This document shows, piece after piece, positions 25,013 through 33,339 of a stretch of 64,000 nt of DNA. Source of the DNA: VRUE01 sp963705635 (GTDB lineage: Bacteria > Actinomycetota > Thermoleophilia > Solirubrobacterales > 70-9); assembly GCA_963705635.1 (NCBI GenBank), contig CAVPKH010000003.1, forward strand, positions 434,001-498,000. Reading direction: 5' to 3'. Positions within the stretch are counted from its first letter, which is position 1; every line of letters begins with the position of its first letter. The translations under genes and the position numbers were made by a program. The notes under the pieces are model-generated. The model was given only the letters and a program-made list of their open reading frames with translations, was not told where the DNA came from and searched no databases.

Positions 25013-27011
25013 ATGCCTACTGTCGGATCAACCCAGGAGTCCGCCCTCACCAGTTTGGCGATCCTGAAGGTCAACCACGACCAAAACCGCGACTACATCT
25101 CGAACTTCGTTCCCTTCGTCGCGCAGGTGATCTGCGATGCGCCCCAGGATGAGATCTCGCTGTCGCAGGTGCAGAAGGGCGTGCACGAAGAGTTTGCCTT
25201 GAAAATGCCTCAGGGCGCGCTGAACACGATCCTCCACCGCACCTGCAAGCTCGGCTACGTCGAGAAAGGGCGCGGCATCTACCGGCGAAACGCGACCAAG
25301 CTGACGGGTCTCGACCTTGGCTCAGTCCGCTCGCGGGTAAAGCGACAGCAAACGGCGCTACTTAAGGAGCTCGCTGAGTTCGCCACAGAAGGCTATGGCA
25401 TCAACTTGGGGCGTTGGCGAGGCCGAACGGGCCCTCCTCGGCTACCTCTCGACGCGGGGAACGGCGATTCTGACGGCGGCGGTGGACGGCGGGGCAATCG
25501 ACTCGACGCCGCCGGTCGACAACTCGGGCCTGATCGTCAACGCCTTTGTCGCCGAGGCCGCCGAGTCGAAGCCAAATGCCTTTGAGTTCCTGCTCACCTT
25601 GGTCAAGGGGAGCATGCTGGCAGACGTCCTTTATCTGCCTGGCACCTTCGACGGGGCCCAGCGGAAATTCGGCGAGACGGAGTTCTTCCTCGACACCGGG
25701 TTCGTCCTGCGGGCAATCGGCTATTCGAGCCCCGAGGCAAGCGCGCCCGCCCGGGAGCTATTGGCGCTCCTCGAGAAGCAGAGCGTCCGGCTCCGGATGT
25801 TCGAGCACAGCCGCGACGAGGCACTGGCGGTATTGGATTACGGCGCCCGAGCCCTTGCCCCTGGCAGCCAGCTGTCACTCTCGCCGCCGTCTGAATTCCT
25901 TCGCAGCGAGGGCTGGACGGCAAGCGACGTTGAGGAGTTCATCGCCAAGGTGCCGCTCAAGCTCTCGACGCTCGGGATAGAGGTAGTCGCCAAGCCTCCC
26001 TACCAGAAGCATCTCGGTATCGACGAGGCCAGCCTTGAGAAGAAGCTAGAGGAGCAGTTGCCTGAACAGCGCCCGGGAGCGCGGCGCCTCGACGTCGACT
26101 CACTGTCGGCGATCTCTCGCCTTCGTCGCGGGGAGACGAGCCATGACCTCGAGACCTGCGGTGCCGTCCTCGTGACCACCAACGGTGCCCTGGTCGGTGT
26201 CGGATCGGAATTCTTCCGCGGTCAGGGCGTCCAGAAGATCGTCTCACCGGTGATCCACGCCCACGACTTGACCTGGATCGCCTGGCTCAAGCTTCCCACG
26301 GCCGCCCCCGACCTGCCGCGGCTGCAGGTGATCGCCGACAGCTTCGCTGCGTTGAATCCGCCCGAGGAGCTTTGGCGCAGATACACGAGCCAGATCGTCC
26401 GTCTGCGTGAGCAGGGGGAAGTATCGGATGAGGACTTCCACATCCTGCGCTACTCGATCGAGGCCAGGCGGGCGCTCCAAAACCGGACGCTCGGCGACGC
26501 CGACGTGTTCACCGAGGGCAGCGTGCCGGAGATCCTGGCTGCGGCGCGCGCGGAGATCACCGCCGAGCTGTGTCGCGAATTGGAGCAGGAGCGGGCCGCC
26601 AGCGCCCAGCAAGTTGCCCATGACGAGGAGGTCCTTGGCGCAGAGCGCCGCGCCCACGCCGAGGAGGCCACGAAGCGCTCCTCACTCGAAGGCCAGATCG
26701 CAGAGGGACAGCGCAAACGCGAGGAACGCATCGCCAACCGAGCGGACAGGCTCGCCTCGCGGCTCACTTGGTTCCTCTTCATCGTGGCGGCAACGGCGTT
26801 CGGCATCGCCAGCTTCATCGCCTCCGACATCCTCTTGCCGAAGTCGTTGACTTCGAAGGTGCCAGCATTCGCCTTCCTGGCGATCATCGTCGTCACCGTC
26901 TTCTCGATCATCAACGCCGTCTTTGGCACTAACCTCGCGGATCTCCGTGAGCGTCTGCAGCAGATCCTCACGAACCGGATCGCCGAGCGGCTGCACCGCA
27001 CCGCCCCGTAA
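25013..27011 (+). pseudogene. Frameshifted winged-helix / PIN-like / coiled-coil / two-span membrane protein
   Basis: Two frames joined by one extra G in a GGGG run near 25406-25411 give a single 665-residue protein: reading ...GINLG then VGEAERALLGYLSTRG. About 1-110: winged-helix-like (SLSQVQKGVHEEFALKM, ILHRTCKLGYVEKGRGIYRRN). About 150-450: a PIN-like nuclease region with TEFFLDTGFVLRAIG (acidic residue near 227) and HAHDLTWIAWLK. About 500-575: coiled coil. About 580-640: two membrane spans (LTWFLFIVAATAFGIASFIA; AFLAIIVVTVFSIINAVFG). No named family recognised; in an integrase-linked island it could be a defence effector. Confidence 0.6.
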
Positions 27012-27047
27012 ACGCTGCTGTCGACGGCCGGCCGCGCCGCCGCTCCC

Positions 27048-27065
27048 GGTACCAGAGTTGGTATT
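27048..27065. repeat. Paired hexamers GGTACC-N6-GGTATT (copy 2, degenerate)
   Basis: GGTACC at 27048 and GGTATT at 27060 spaced by AGAGTT. Same geometry as the copies at 24784 and 30544. Confidence 0.5.
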
Positions 27066-27107
27066 ACGCGGCTCTTGAAGCCGGTCGATGAACCGCGACG
27101 GCCGGTA

Positions 27108-27128
27108 AGCCCGCTTCCCAAGCGGGCT
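27108..27128 (-). terminator. Terminator-like hairpin next to a tRNA remnant
   Basis: 9-bp perfect stem AGCCCGCTT/AAGCGGGCT with a 3-base loop, just downstream (minus strand) of the tRNA remnant. Nearly the same sequence forms the terminator hairpin of tRNA-Pro at 30603-30629. Confidence 0.6.
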
Positions 27129-27136
27129 CTCAAATA

Positions 27137-27170
27137 TCGGGCGACTGGATTTGAACCAGCGACCGCTCGG
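27137..27170 (-). pseudogene. tRNA 3'-end remnant (T arm and acceptor strand only)
   Basis: On the minus strand CCGAGCGGTCGCTGGTTCAA then ATCCAGTCGCCCGA gives a perfect T arm (GCTGG/CCAGT-type pairing) and 3' acceptor strand, with no matching D or 5' acceptor half. It aligns with the 3' half of tRNA-Pro at 30635 but with compensated T-stem differences, so it derives from another tRNA. A classic attachment-site duplicate. The rest of 27012-27403 holds repeat copy 2 and the hairpin, and no gene. Confidence 0.7.
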
Positions 27171-27403
27171 ACGACAGTTCGTGCTCCACGACTCCACCGA
27201 AGTCCCACTCGTCTGCCGCGCCCGTATTGGGATACCTCTCTGAGGCCACGGGAGCGCTTCCCTTGGGATTCCTCAGGGTCTCGGAGTATTGAGATAGCTG
27301 GCGATTTACGAGGGACGAGGGGACGCTCGCCTGCGAATTCAGACGAGGGAACCGAGTGCGCTGCTGATGTCTAACGTCTTCAGGTCGGGTCACGATCTGA
27401 GTA

Positions 27404-28219
27404 GTGGAGCGGCACGACGACAACGCCCTAATTATCTACACCGATGGTTCGTGTAAGCCGAAGCCACGCAGGGGTGGCTACGCCTACGTCCTCCTTGGCG
27501 AAGACGAAAGAGGAGAGGAGGAGCTCCACGAATACAGCGGCCCAGGTTCGCTCGGCTCGACCATCATGGAGATGGAGCTGACGGCGGCAATCGAGGCCCT
27601 ACGGCTCGCGACTGGTCGCCACTGTCCAGTCCCCGAGGAAACGTATTCGAAGGTCGTCATCTACTCCGACTCTCTCATCGTCGTAAACGGGATCTCGTCG
27701 GCCGAATCTCTCTGGCCACGCAACGAGTGGCTGAAACAGAACAACGAGCCTGTGATGAATCCGGATCTGTGGAAGGAGCTCGTGCGGCTGAAAAGGCGAG
27801 CTGGTCGCGTCGAGTTTAGGCACGTGGAGGCCCACAAGACGAATCCGTACAACAAACTCGCTGACAAACTGGCGAAGAAGGCCGCCGATCTACTGCTGCC
27901 GCAGCGCGTGGCCCGTCCGTCCAAGATGGTGACCCGGAAACGAAGCCCCCGGCAGACTGAAGCGCGGGTGGTCCCAATGAGGGGACAGACGGAGACGATC
28001 AGGATCGTTCTTGTCCGGGCGATTCGGGGACAGCCTCACCACGCCTACAAGTACGAGGTGGTCGGGGAGGAGAGCCCCGATTTTCAGGCAGTCGACGACG
28101 CTTTCGCACTCAACGATCGCGTCGCTATGCGCCGCGCCCACATCTACGAAGTTCGCTTCACCGAAGGCGACCGCGGTCGTTGGATTGAAGAAGTTGTGCG
28201 CGAGATCGAGCGCGCCTAG
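27404..28219 (+). CDS. RNase H-like protein with C-terminal extension
   Basis: 271 residues. About 1-160 is an RNase HI-type domain with the four-acid pattern: IIYTDGSCKPKPRRGGYAYV (D), MEMELTAAIEALRLA (E), VVIYSDSLIVVNGI (D), and HVEAHKTNPYNKLADKLAKKA (H/D). It should cleave the RNA strand of RNA-DNA hybrids. About 175-271 is an extra beta-rich region not typical of housekeeping RNase HI, so this is probably an island-borne version. GTG start; no strong Shine-Dalgarno. Confidence 0.82.
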   Translation: MERHDDNALIIYTDGSCKPKPRRGGYAYVLLGEDERGEEELHEYSGPGSLGSTIMEMELTAAIEALRLATGRHCPVPEETYSKVVIYSDSLIVVNGISSAESLWPRNEWLKQNNEPVMNPDLWKELVRLKRRAGRVEFRHVEAHKTNPYNKLADKLAKKAADLLLPQRVARPSKMVTRKRSPRQTEARVVPMRGQTETIRIVLVRAIRGQPHHAYKYEVVGEESPDFQAVDDAFALNDRVAMRRAHIYEVRFTEGDRGRWIEEVVREIERA

Positions 28220-28513
28220 TCCGGTGCCGCGGACTCCGGGGGACGCGGGACGACGGGGACGAGCCGGTTGCGACCTCCGATTGGTGAACCGAAACCCACC
28301 CGATGGCGGGGATGAACCCATGACCTCCAGTCAGAGCAGACCGCCCAGAACTTCGACTACCTTGTCGTCCTGCGCTTGCCCTTGCCCGCGATGCTCAAGA
28401 GGGTCGTTGCCCAAGCGAGCTCGTCCAGGGACGGGCGCTGTTCGATCAAACCCGAGCCAGCGCGAGCCTGCGGTGCCTCTACGAACGTATGTTCCCATCC
28501 TCGTCAAGCGCGC
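28220..28513. other. Non-coding stretch with a possible tRNA-like scrap
   Basis: No supported gene. Near 28300-28330 the minus strand reads GGAGGTCATGGGTTCATCCC followed by CGCCATCGGG, which looks like a damaged T arm and acceptor strand of a tRNA, but base pairing is imperfect and no other tRNA part is present. Confidence 0.3.
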
Positions 28514-28519
28514 TACTCT
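28514..28519 (+). promoter_or_regulatory. -10 box (TACTCT) before the 79-aa gene
   Basis: TACTCT is 6 bases before ATG 28526. Confidence 0.4.
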
Positions 28520-28525
28520 GTCGGC

Positions 28526-28765
28526 ATGCCGATGTTCCGCGTCACATTTCAAGGGGTCTTCATGGACCCCCACTCGGCCCAATTGCACGACGCCGGGATT
28601 CTCTACGAGGGCTACGAGAACGCTGGACCGCCTCAGCCCGCTGGGGCGCGCGTTCACAAAGCGTTGGTCGAGGCAGAGTCGTCAGCCGACGCGACCCGTG
28701 CGTTCGGGGACGCGCTGGGGTCGAATCTGAGCCAGTTCGGGAACCTGCGCGCCGAACCCGCGTAG
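28526..28765 (+). CDS. Small hypothetical protein (79 aa)
   Basis: MPMFRVTFQGVFMDPHSAQL opens a 79-residue soluble protein ending in an alpha-helical segment ALVEAESSADATRAFGDALG. No family recognised. The start is supported by a TACTCT box at leaderless spacing. It precedes the DUF5131 gene by under 60 bases on the same strand. Confidence 0.5.
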   Translation: MPMFRVTFQGVFMDPHSAQLHDAGILYEGYENAGPPQPAGARVHKALVEAESSADATRAFGDALGSNLSQFGNLRAEPA

Positions 28766-28823
28766 CTGATGGGGACCTTCATGCAGGGCAATGGTTCGAC
28801 GCCCGGCCGTCGAAGCGGTTGCC

Positions 28824-29549
28824 GTGTCTGACAAGAGCACAATCGAGTGGACCGAGGCAACTTGGAATCCCGTCACAGGCTGCGATCAGGTGTCCCCGGG
28901 CTGCGCCCATTGCTACGCCAAGACCTTCGCTGAACGCTGGAAGGGAGTACCCGGCCACCCGTATGAGCAGGGGTTTGGACTTCGGATCTGGCCCGAGCGG
29001 CTGGACCAACCAATGAAGTGGAAGCGGCCCCGGACGATTTTCGTCAATTCCATGTCGGACCTGTTTCACGAGGACATCCCCGACGACTACGTCGCCAAGG
29101 TCTTCGACGTGATGGAGGAGGCCGATCACCACGTCTTTCAGGTCCTGACCAAGCGGCAGGACCGGATGGTCGAACTCGCCCCCGACCTACCGTGGCCGTC
29201 GAACGTCTGGATGGGGGTCAGCATCGAGAACCGCAGGTTCGTCCACCGGGCCGACTCACTGCGTGAGGTCCCCGCTGCCGTCCGATTCATTTCCGCCGAG
29301 CCACTGCTGGGTCCGTTGGAAGGGCTCGACCTCGACAGCATCGACTGGCTGATCGCCGGCGGCGAGTCCGGTCCCGGTCACCGGCGAGTAGATGAAGACT
29401 GGATCATCGACCTACGGGACCGCTGCGAAGATGAGGGAGTCGCCTTCTTCTTCAAGCAATGGGGCGGTCACCGACCAAAGACGAACGGCCGGGAACTTGA
29501 GGGCCGGACCTGGGACGAGTACCCAGGCCAGGTCCCGGCGACTGCTTAG
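28824..29549 (+). CDS. DUF5131 (phage Gp37/Gp68) family three-Cys protein
   Basis: 241 residues. The N-terminus IEWTEATWNPVTGCDQVSPGCAHCYA is the family signature (quoted here as IEWTEATWNPVTGC and SPGCAHCYAKTFAERW), with three clustered cysteines as in radical-SAM-like metal sites. FVNSMSDLFHEDIP, VFQVLTKRQDRM, WMGVSIENRRF, ISAEPLLGPL and WLIAGGESGPGHR follow in order. The family occurs in phages and beside TcmP genes. GTG 28824 matches the usual family start; ATG 28791 is an alternative. Its stop overlaps the convergent tcmP stop. Confidence 0.88.
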   Translation: MSDKSTIEWTEATWNPVTGCDQVSPGCAHCYAKTFAERWKGVPGHPYEQGFGLRIWPERLDQPMKWKRPRTIFVNSMSDLFHEDIPDDYVAKVFDVMEEADHHVFQVLTKRQDRMVELAPDLPWPSNVWMGVSIENRRFVHRADSLREVPAAVRFISAEPLLGPLEGLDLDSIDWLIAGGESGPGHRRVDEDWIIDLRDRCEDEGVAFFFKQWGGHRPKTNGRELEGRTWDEYPGQVPATA

Positions 29550-30421
29550 TTCGCAAACATCGGGAACGGTTCGTTCCCTGCCGCATCCGTGCGGGTGGCG
29601 GCCTTGAAGAACTTCATCGCCAACGCGACTCTGCTGTAGAGGATGAAGTCGTACAGAGGCGAGTTCTTCTCCGTGCTGAAAATTTGCTTTCCCTCGTGTT
29701 TGTCGTAGCCGAGGGCGTCGAGCTTGCTGTGGAAGTGGTCCCGAGCGGCAGGCTTCCAGTCGTTGGCCGTCGTCTCAGGAGGCCACCCGCTCCCGAGGAC
29801 GCGGTTGAGGACCGCGAAGTCACCCTTTCGTAGGCAGCGCCAGAGGTTGTGGATCGGGAGGTTGATGAGAAGATCCATCGGCTTCCCCTGGGAGAGGTCC
29901 CGGATGGTGTCGAGGTTCAGGTCCATCCCCTGGGGATCGAGGAGGGCGAGAGAGAGGGCGTTCCACGCCGGGATCGCCTTCCGTGCAGAGTTGATGGTGG
30001 CGGGGTCGTTGGCGTCGGCGGTCAGGACGGTGACGTCGGCACCGGCTCCTGACATGCGCGCCTGGAGTGCATCGGTGCATGCGCCGTCGAGGTCGTTGAA
30101 CACCAGGTGCGTGAACGACGGATCGACGTTCAAGGCGATCAGCGGCGACCCGAGGACGAACCGCCCGGTGTCTTTGACCCAGCAGACGCCGGGGCCGCAA
30201 TAGAGGTCGAGGTAGCACCGGTACTTCCATTTCTTCATGGCGCGGGTGAAGATGCCTGAGTAGCCCTCGATGACGTGAGCCTTGTCCCGGTTGTGCGCTT
30301 TTACTTCCCGGGCGGGGAGGCCGTCGGGAGCGACGACCAGTCCAGAACGACCGTTCCACGGCTCGGGACTGTGGTTTGGACTGGCGAGAGCTAGTTGATC
30401 GATGAGGGTGGGAGTGGTCAC
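29546..30421 (-). CDS. tcmP: Three-Cys-motif partner protein TcmP
   Basis: About 291 residues from the GTG at 30421. The core has KAHVIEGYSGIFTRAMKKW, the methyltransferase-like YLDLYCGPGVCW, VFNDLDGACTDALQARM and LALLDPQGMDLNLDTIRDLS, matching TcmP proteins known to sit beside DUF5131/Gp37-Gp68 genes. Exact reaction unknown; a SAM-dependent or Rossmann-type activity is suggested by the GPG loop. The start is uncertain: longer in-frame starts reach 30571 but would cross the GGTACC repeats at 30544. The gene converges with the DUF5131 gene, stops overlapping by 2 bases. Confidence 0.85.
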   Translation of the reverse strand: MTTPTLIDQLALASPNHSPEPWNGRSGLVVAPDGLPAREVKAHNRDKAHVIEGYSGIFTRAMKKWKYRCYLDLYCGPGVCWVKDTGRFVLGSPLIALNVDPSFTHLVFNDLDGACTDALQARMSGAGADVTVLTADANDPATINSARKAIPAWNALSLALLDPQGMDLNLDTIRDLSQGKPMDLLINLPIHNLWRCLRKGDFAVLNRVLGSGWPPETTANDWKPAARDHFHSKLDALGYDKHEGKQIFSTEKNSPLYDFILYSRVALAMKFFKAATRTDAAGNEPFPMFAN

Positions 30422-30543
30422 GCTATAGCCAGTCTGACCGCGTCTCGGCGGCAACATCAGCCCCTGAAGCTCCCAAAACGCGGCTTCATCGCCGATCCTA
30501 AGTGCGCCGACGGACTCCCGTCTCGCCAGGGAGACACCCATCT

Positions 30544-30561
30544 GGTACCGAATTGGGTACC
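30544..30561. repeat. Paired hexamers GGTACC-N6-GGTACC (copy 3) beside tRNA-Pro
   Basis: GGTACC at 30544 and 30556 spaced by GAATTG; another single GGTACC lies at 30590-30595. It sits between tcmP and the terminator of tRNA-Pro, in the same order as copy 2, hairpin and tRNA remnant at 27.0-27.2 kb. Confidence 0.6.
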
Positions 30562-30602
30562 ACGCGGCCACTGGAAGATTGCTGGATTCGGTACCTAAAG
30601 CC

Positions 30603-30629
30603 GAAAGCCCGCTTCCAAGGCGGGCTTTC
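30603..30629 (-). terminator. Terminator of tRNA-Pro
   Basis: 10-bp perfect stem GAAAGCCCGC/GCGGGCTTTC with a 7-base loop, immediately downstream of the tRNA on the minus strand, ending in a short T run. Confidence 0.7.
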
Positions 30630-30634
30630 GATCA

Positions 30635-30708
30635 TCGGGGAGACAGGATTTGAACCTGCGACCGCTCGGCCCCCAGCCGAGTGCGCTACCAGACTGCGCC
30701 ACTCCCCG
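30635..30708 (-). tRNA. tRNA-Pro (GGG)
   Basis: A 74-base cloverleaf without encoded CCA: acceptor CGGGGAG/CTCCCCG, D stem GCGC, anticodon stem CTCGG/CCGAG with loop CTGGGGG (anticodon GGG), T arm GCAGG-TTCAAAT-CCTGT. Probable integration target of the island to its left. Confidence 0.95.
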
Positions 30709-30763
30709 TGGCTGCTTTGCATTCTGACGAATCCTCGAGGTTGCGGCTAGGCTCCCTCTTGGC

Positions 30764-30834
30764 GCGGCGGTAGCTCAACGGTAGAGCCTCAGCCTTCCAA
30801 GCTGATGACGCGAGTTCGATTCTCGTCCGCCGCT
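30764..30834 (+). tRNA. tRNA-Gly (TCC)
   Basis: 71 bases: acceptor GCGGCGG/CCGCCGC, anticodon stem TCAGC/GCTGA with loop CTTCCAA (anticodon TCC), T loop GTTCGATTC. A TAGGCT box lies about 10 bases upstream. Confidence 0.95.
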
Positions 30835-30918
30835 CTTTCCTCGGCTCCGGCTCGGGCAGCTCCCAGGCGCTGATCCGGCGGCTCAAGTTCCGCCAGCAGC
30901 CGTCGATGCAAGCCGTCG

Positions 30919-32154
30919 ATGCGAAGCCGGCTCAAGCGATACCTGCCCCTGGCGCTTGCCGTCACGGCTGGCGCCCTGTTGATCACTGGTTGCGGCGGCT
31001 CCAGCGGGAGCCAGAGCGAGAGCTCGGCGGGCGAATCCGGCCTGATCGACTGGCCGCTCTTCGGGCGGGTCCCCGAGCGGACCCACTACCTGCCCTCCCA
31101 CCAGCGCCGGCTCGATCCACCGCTGCGCGAAGCCTGGTCGATCAACACCCATGCGCTGATCGAGTTCCCGCCCGCGGTCGCGGACGGCGTCGCCTACGTC
31201 GTCAACAAGTACGGCAACGCCAAGGCGGTGCGGCTGCGCGATCGCAAGATCCTCTGGGAACGGGTCACCGACCCCAAGGACTCGGGCACGCCGACCGACG
31301 TGACCGCGCCCGTCTATCACCAGGGCAAGGTCTTCTTCGCCTACGTGGACGGCAGCCTGGTCGCGGTCGATGCCGCCACCGGCAAGCGGGCCTGGAGTCG
31401 CAAGCTGGCCGGCCACCTGGAATCCTCACCGATGGCCGTCGGCGGCACGCTGTACCTCGGCACGGACAAGACGAACGTGGTCGCGGTGCGCGCCTCCGAC
31501 GGCGCGATCCGCTGGCAGTTCAACTCGCCGGGCGCGATCAAAGCCAGCCCCAGCTTCCACGACGGCCGCCTCTACGTCGCCGACTACGAGAGCGGGGTGT
31601 TCTGCCTCGACGCCGATGACGGCAAGCTGATCTGGCGCACGAACACCTCGCAGGCGCCGCCCTTCGGCCGGGGCGGCTTCTACTCCTCCCCCGCGATCGC
31701 CTTCGGCCGCGTCTACGCCGGCCGCGACGACGGCACGATCTTCGCCTTCGACGAAGAGAGCGGCAAGGTCGACTGGTCCTTCCCCACCGGCAACTACGTC
31801 TATGGCTCGCCGGCCGTGGCCAAGGTCCCCGGCACCCCGCCGACCGTCTACATCGGCTCCTACGACGAGCACTTCTACGCGCTCGACGCGCTCAGCGGCA
31901 AGCAGCGCTGGCGCTACGACGTCGGCGGGCCGGTGCCCGGCACCGCGACCGTGATCGGCCACACCGCCTACACCTCGAGCTTCAAGACCCGCGAGGCGAT
32001 TGGCATCGACGTCCGCACCCACCGCAGGACCTTCCAGATGCGCCAGGCCGGCTACACGCCGATGGTCTCCGACGGCCGCCGCCTCTTCCTGATCGGCTAC
32101 TACGAGCTGATCGGCCTGCAGCCGACCGGCAGCGGACCCGTCGCCGGTCAGTAG
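30919..32154 (+). CDS. PQQ-like beta-propeller lipoprotein
   Basis: 411 residues. A lipoprotein signal with lipobox LITGC near residue 25 anchors it outside the membrane. The rest is a seven- or eight-bladed PQQ-type propeller with repeated blades such as GSLVAVDAATGKRAW, GVFCLDADDGKLIWR, GTIFAFDEESGKVDW and HFYALDALSGKQRWRYD. No PQQ-dehydrogenase catalytic motif is visible, so it is more likely a scaffold or binding protein like BamB. Follows tRNA-Gly. Confidence 0.88.
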   Translation: MRSRLKRYLPLALAVTAGALLITGCGGSSGSQSESSAGESGLIDWPLFGRVPERTHYLPSHQRRLDPPLREAWSINTHALIEFPPAVADGVAYVVNKYGNAKAVRLRDRKILWERVTDPKDSGTPTDVTAPVYHQGKVFFAYVDGSLVAVDAATGKRAWSRKLAGHLESSPMAVGGTLYLGTDKTNVVAVRASDGAIRWQFNSPGAIKASPSFHDGRLYVADYESGVFCLDADDGKLIWRTNTSQAPPFGRGGFYSSPAIAFGRVYAGRDDGTIFAFDEESGKVDWSFPTGNYVYGSPAVAKVPGTPPTVYIGSYDEHFYALDALSGKQRWRYDVGGPVPGTATVIGHTAYTSSFKTREAIGIDVRTHRRTFQMRQAGYTPMVSDGRRLFLIGYYELIGLQPTGSGPVAGQ

Positions 32155-33098
32155 CCGGGAGGGTGCCGGACGACGAAGCCATCCGGAGCCGCGCCGGCGA
32201 GATGCCACCGCGGCCCCGTGCCCCTGGCGTCCCCGACCGTGTCCCAGCGCAGGCCGGCGATCACCGCGTAGGCATGGGAGGCGCTGGCGTAGACGGTCAG
32301 CCAGCGCCCCGGCCCGGGGGCGCCCCAGGACTCCAGCTCACCCGAGGTCAGTGGCCTGGGGATGAAGCCACCACCGGCGAGGGCGAAGCTGACGGCCCCG
32401 GAGCAGTCGTATCCCCGCGAGAACCAGGACCCGTGGCCGCCGCCCCAGATATAGGGCCTGCCGACAATCGTGTTGGCGGCGTTGATCACCCCGGCGACCC
32501 GCTCGGGGGCTTCGGGGGGAGCAAGCGCGATCCCGCTGACGAAGGTGGCGGTGGCGTCGGCCGCGTTGTCGCCGGCCGGCTCCGGGGCCTGGGCAACGAC
32601 CGAGCCGGCAATCCCCGGTGGCGGAGGGATCGGCGTCCCATTGGTGCCGGCCGAGGCCGGCGGCATTGGCGAGGCGTCGCCGACACCCTCTTCCTCAACC
32701 GGCGGCGGAGGCGCTTCGGCGGCGGCTTTGCGCCTTTCCTCGCTGACGTACTGCGCGCCCAGGTAGACCAGGCTGCCTTCGATCGCCTCGAGCGCGCCGC
32801 TGGCCTTCGCCGCCGTGAGCGCGAGGAGAATCGCCGGATTGAAGATCGCCCCCGTTCCCGTGCCCGCGGCCGTACCGGCAGCCGAGGCCCCCGTTCGCTC
32901 CCCAGAAGCGGCTTTGGCGGTGCCGTTCGGCGCCAGGTGGGATCCGGACGCGAGCACGCCCAAAGCGAGGATCGCCGCCGTGATCAGCTTCAGGCCACGA
33001 CCCGTGATCCAGGCCGGCCTGTGCGCCGCGACCCACGCCCGCGTGCCCGTGGCCGCCGCCCCCGCCGTCATCGCGGTCGCCATGCACTGCATGCACAT
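32148..33098 (-). CDS. NlpC/P60-type cell-wall hydrolase
   Basis: 316 residues. N-terminus MCMQCMATAM, then a hydrophobic span (KLITAAILALGVLASGSHL), a Pro/Ala-rich low-complexity linker and a C-terminal NlpC/P60 domain: NTIVGRPYIWGGGHGSWFS, catalytic Cys in GYDCSGAVSFALAG, His in SASHAYAVIAGLRWD. Likely cleaves peptidoglycan stem peptides or is an endolysin-like amidase. ATG 33098 is chosen because the Cys-containing N-terminus recurs in related secreted proteins (from memory). It overlaps the propeller gene by 7 bases, convergently. Confidence 0.83.
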   Translation of the reverse strand: MCMQCMATAMTAGAAATGTRAWVAAHRPAWITGRGLKLITAAILALGVLASGSHLAPNGTAKAASGERTGASAAGTAAGTGTGAIFNPAILLALTAAKASGALEAIEGSLVYLGAQYVSEERRKAAAEAPPPPVEEEGVGDASPMPPASAGTNGTPIPPPPGIAGSVVAQAPEPAGDNAADATATFVSGIALAPPEAPERVAGVINAANTIVGRPYIWGGGHGSWFSRGYDCSGAVSFALAGGGFIPRPLTSGELESWGAPGPGRWLTVYASASHAYAVIAGLRWDTVGDARGTGPRWHLAGAAPDGFVVRHPPGY

Positions 33099-33339
33099 GA
33101 GGGCACTGTAGCCAGCCCCGGGCACGAGTCGGCGCGGCGGGGCGAGCGGATCACGATCCCGAGGAACGGGTAGCGGCCGGGTGATCGCAACCTGCGCTAC
33201 CGGCGCAGGTAAGCAAGGGAATGGCTGGAGCGACGGCCACCGTGCCACCGCTCTTCCTGCGAAGGGCCATCGGCAGTGGACGCCGCCGTGCGCGCCATCG
33301 GCCTTGCCGGCGAGCCCGACAAGCGAGGCCTGGCCCCGA

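Noticed and set aside
28256..28330. Second complete tRNA in the island
   Set aside because: Only a T-arm-like scrap with imperfect pairing is present; no anticodon arm can be drawn.
30422..30571. Extended N-terminus of TcmP starting at 30571
   Set aside because: The extra 50 residues match nothing in the family and would be encoded across the GGTACC repeat pair.
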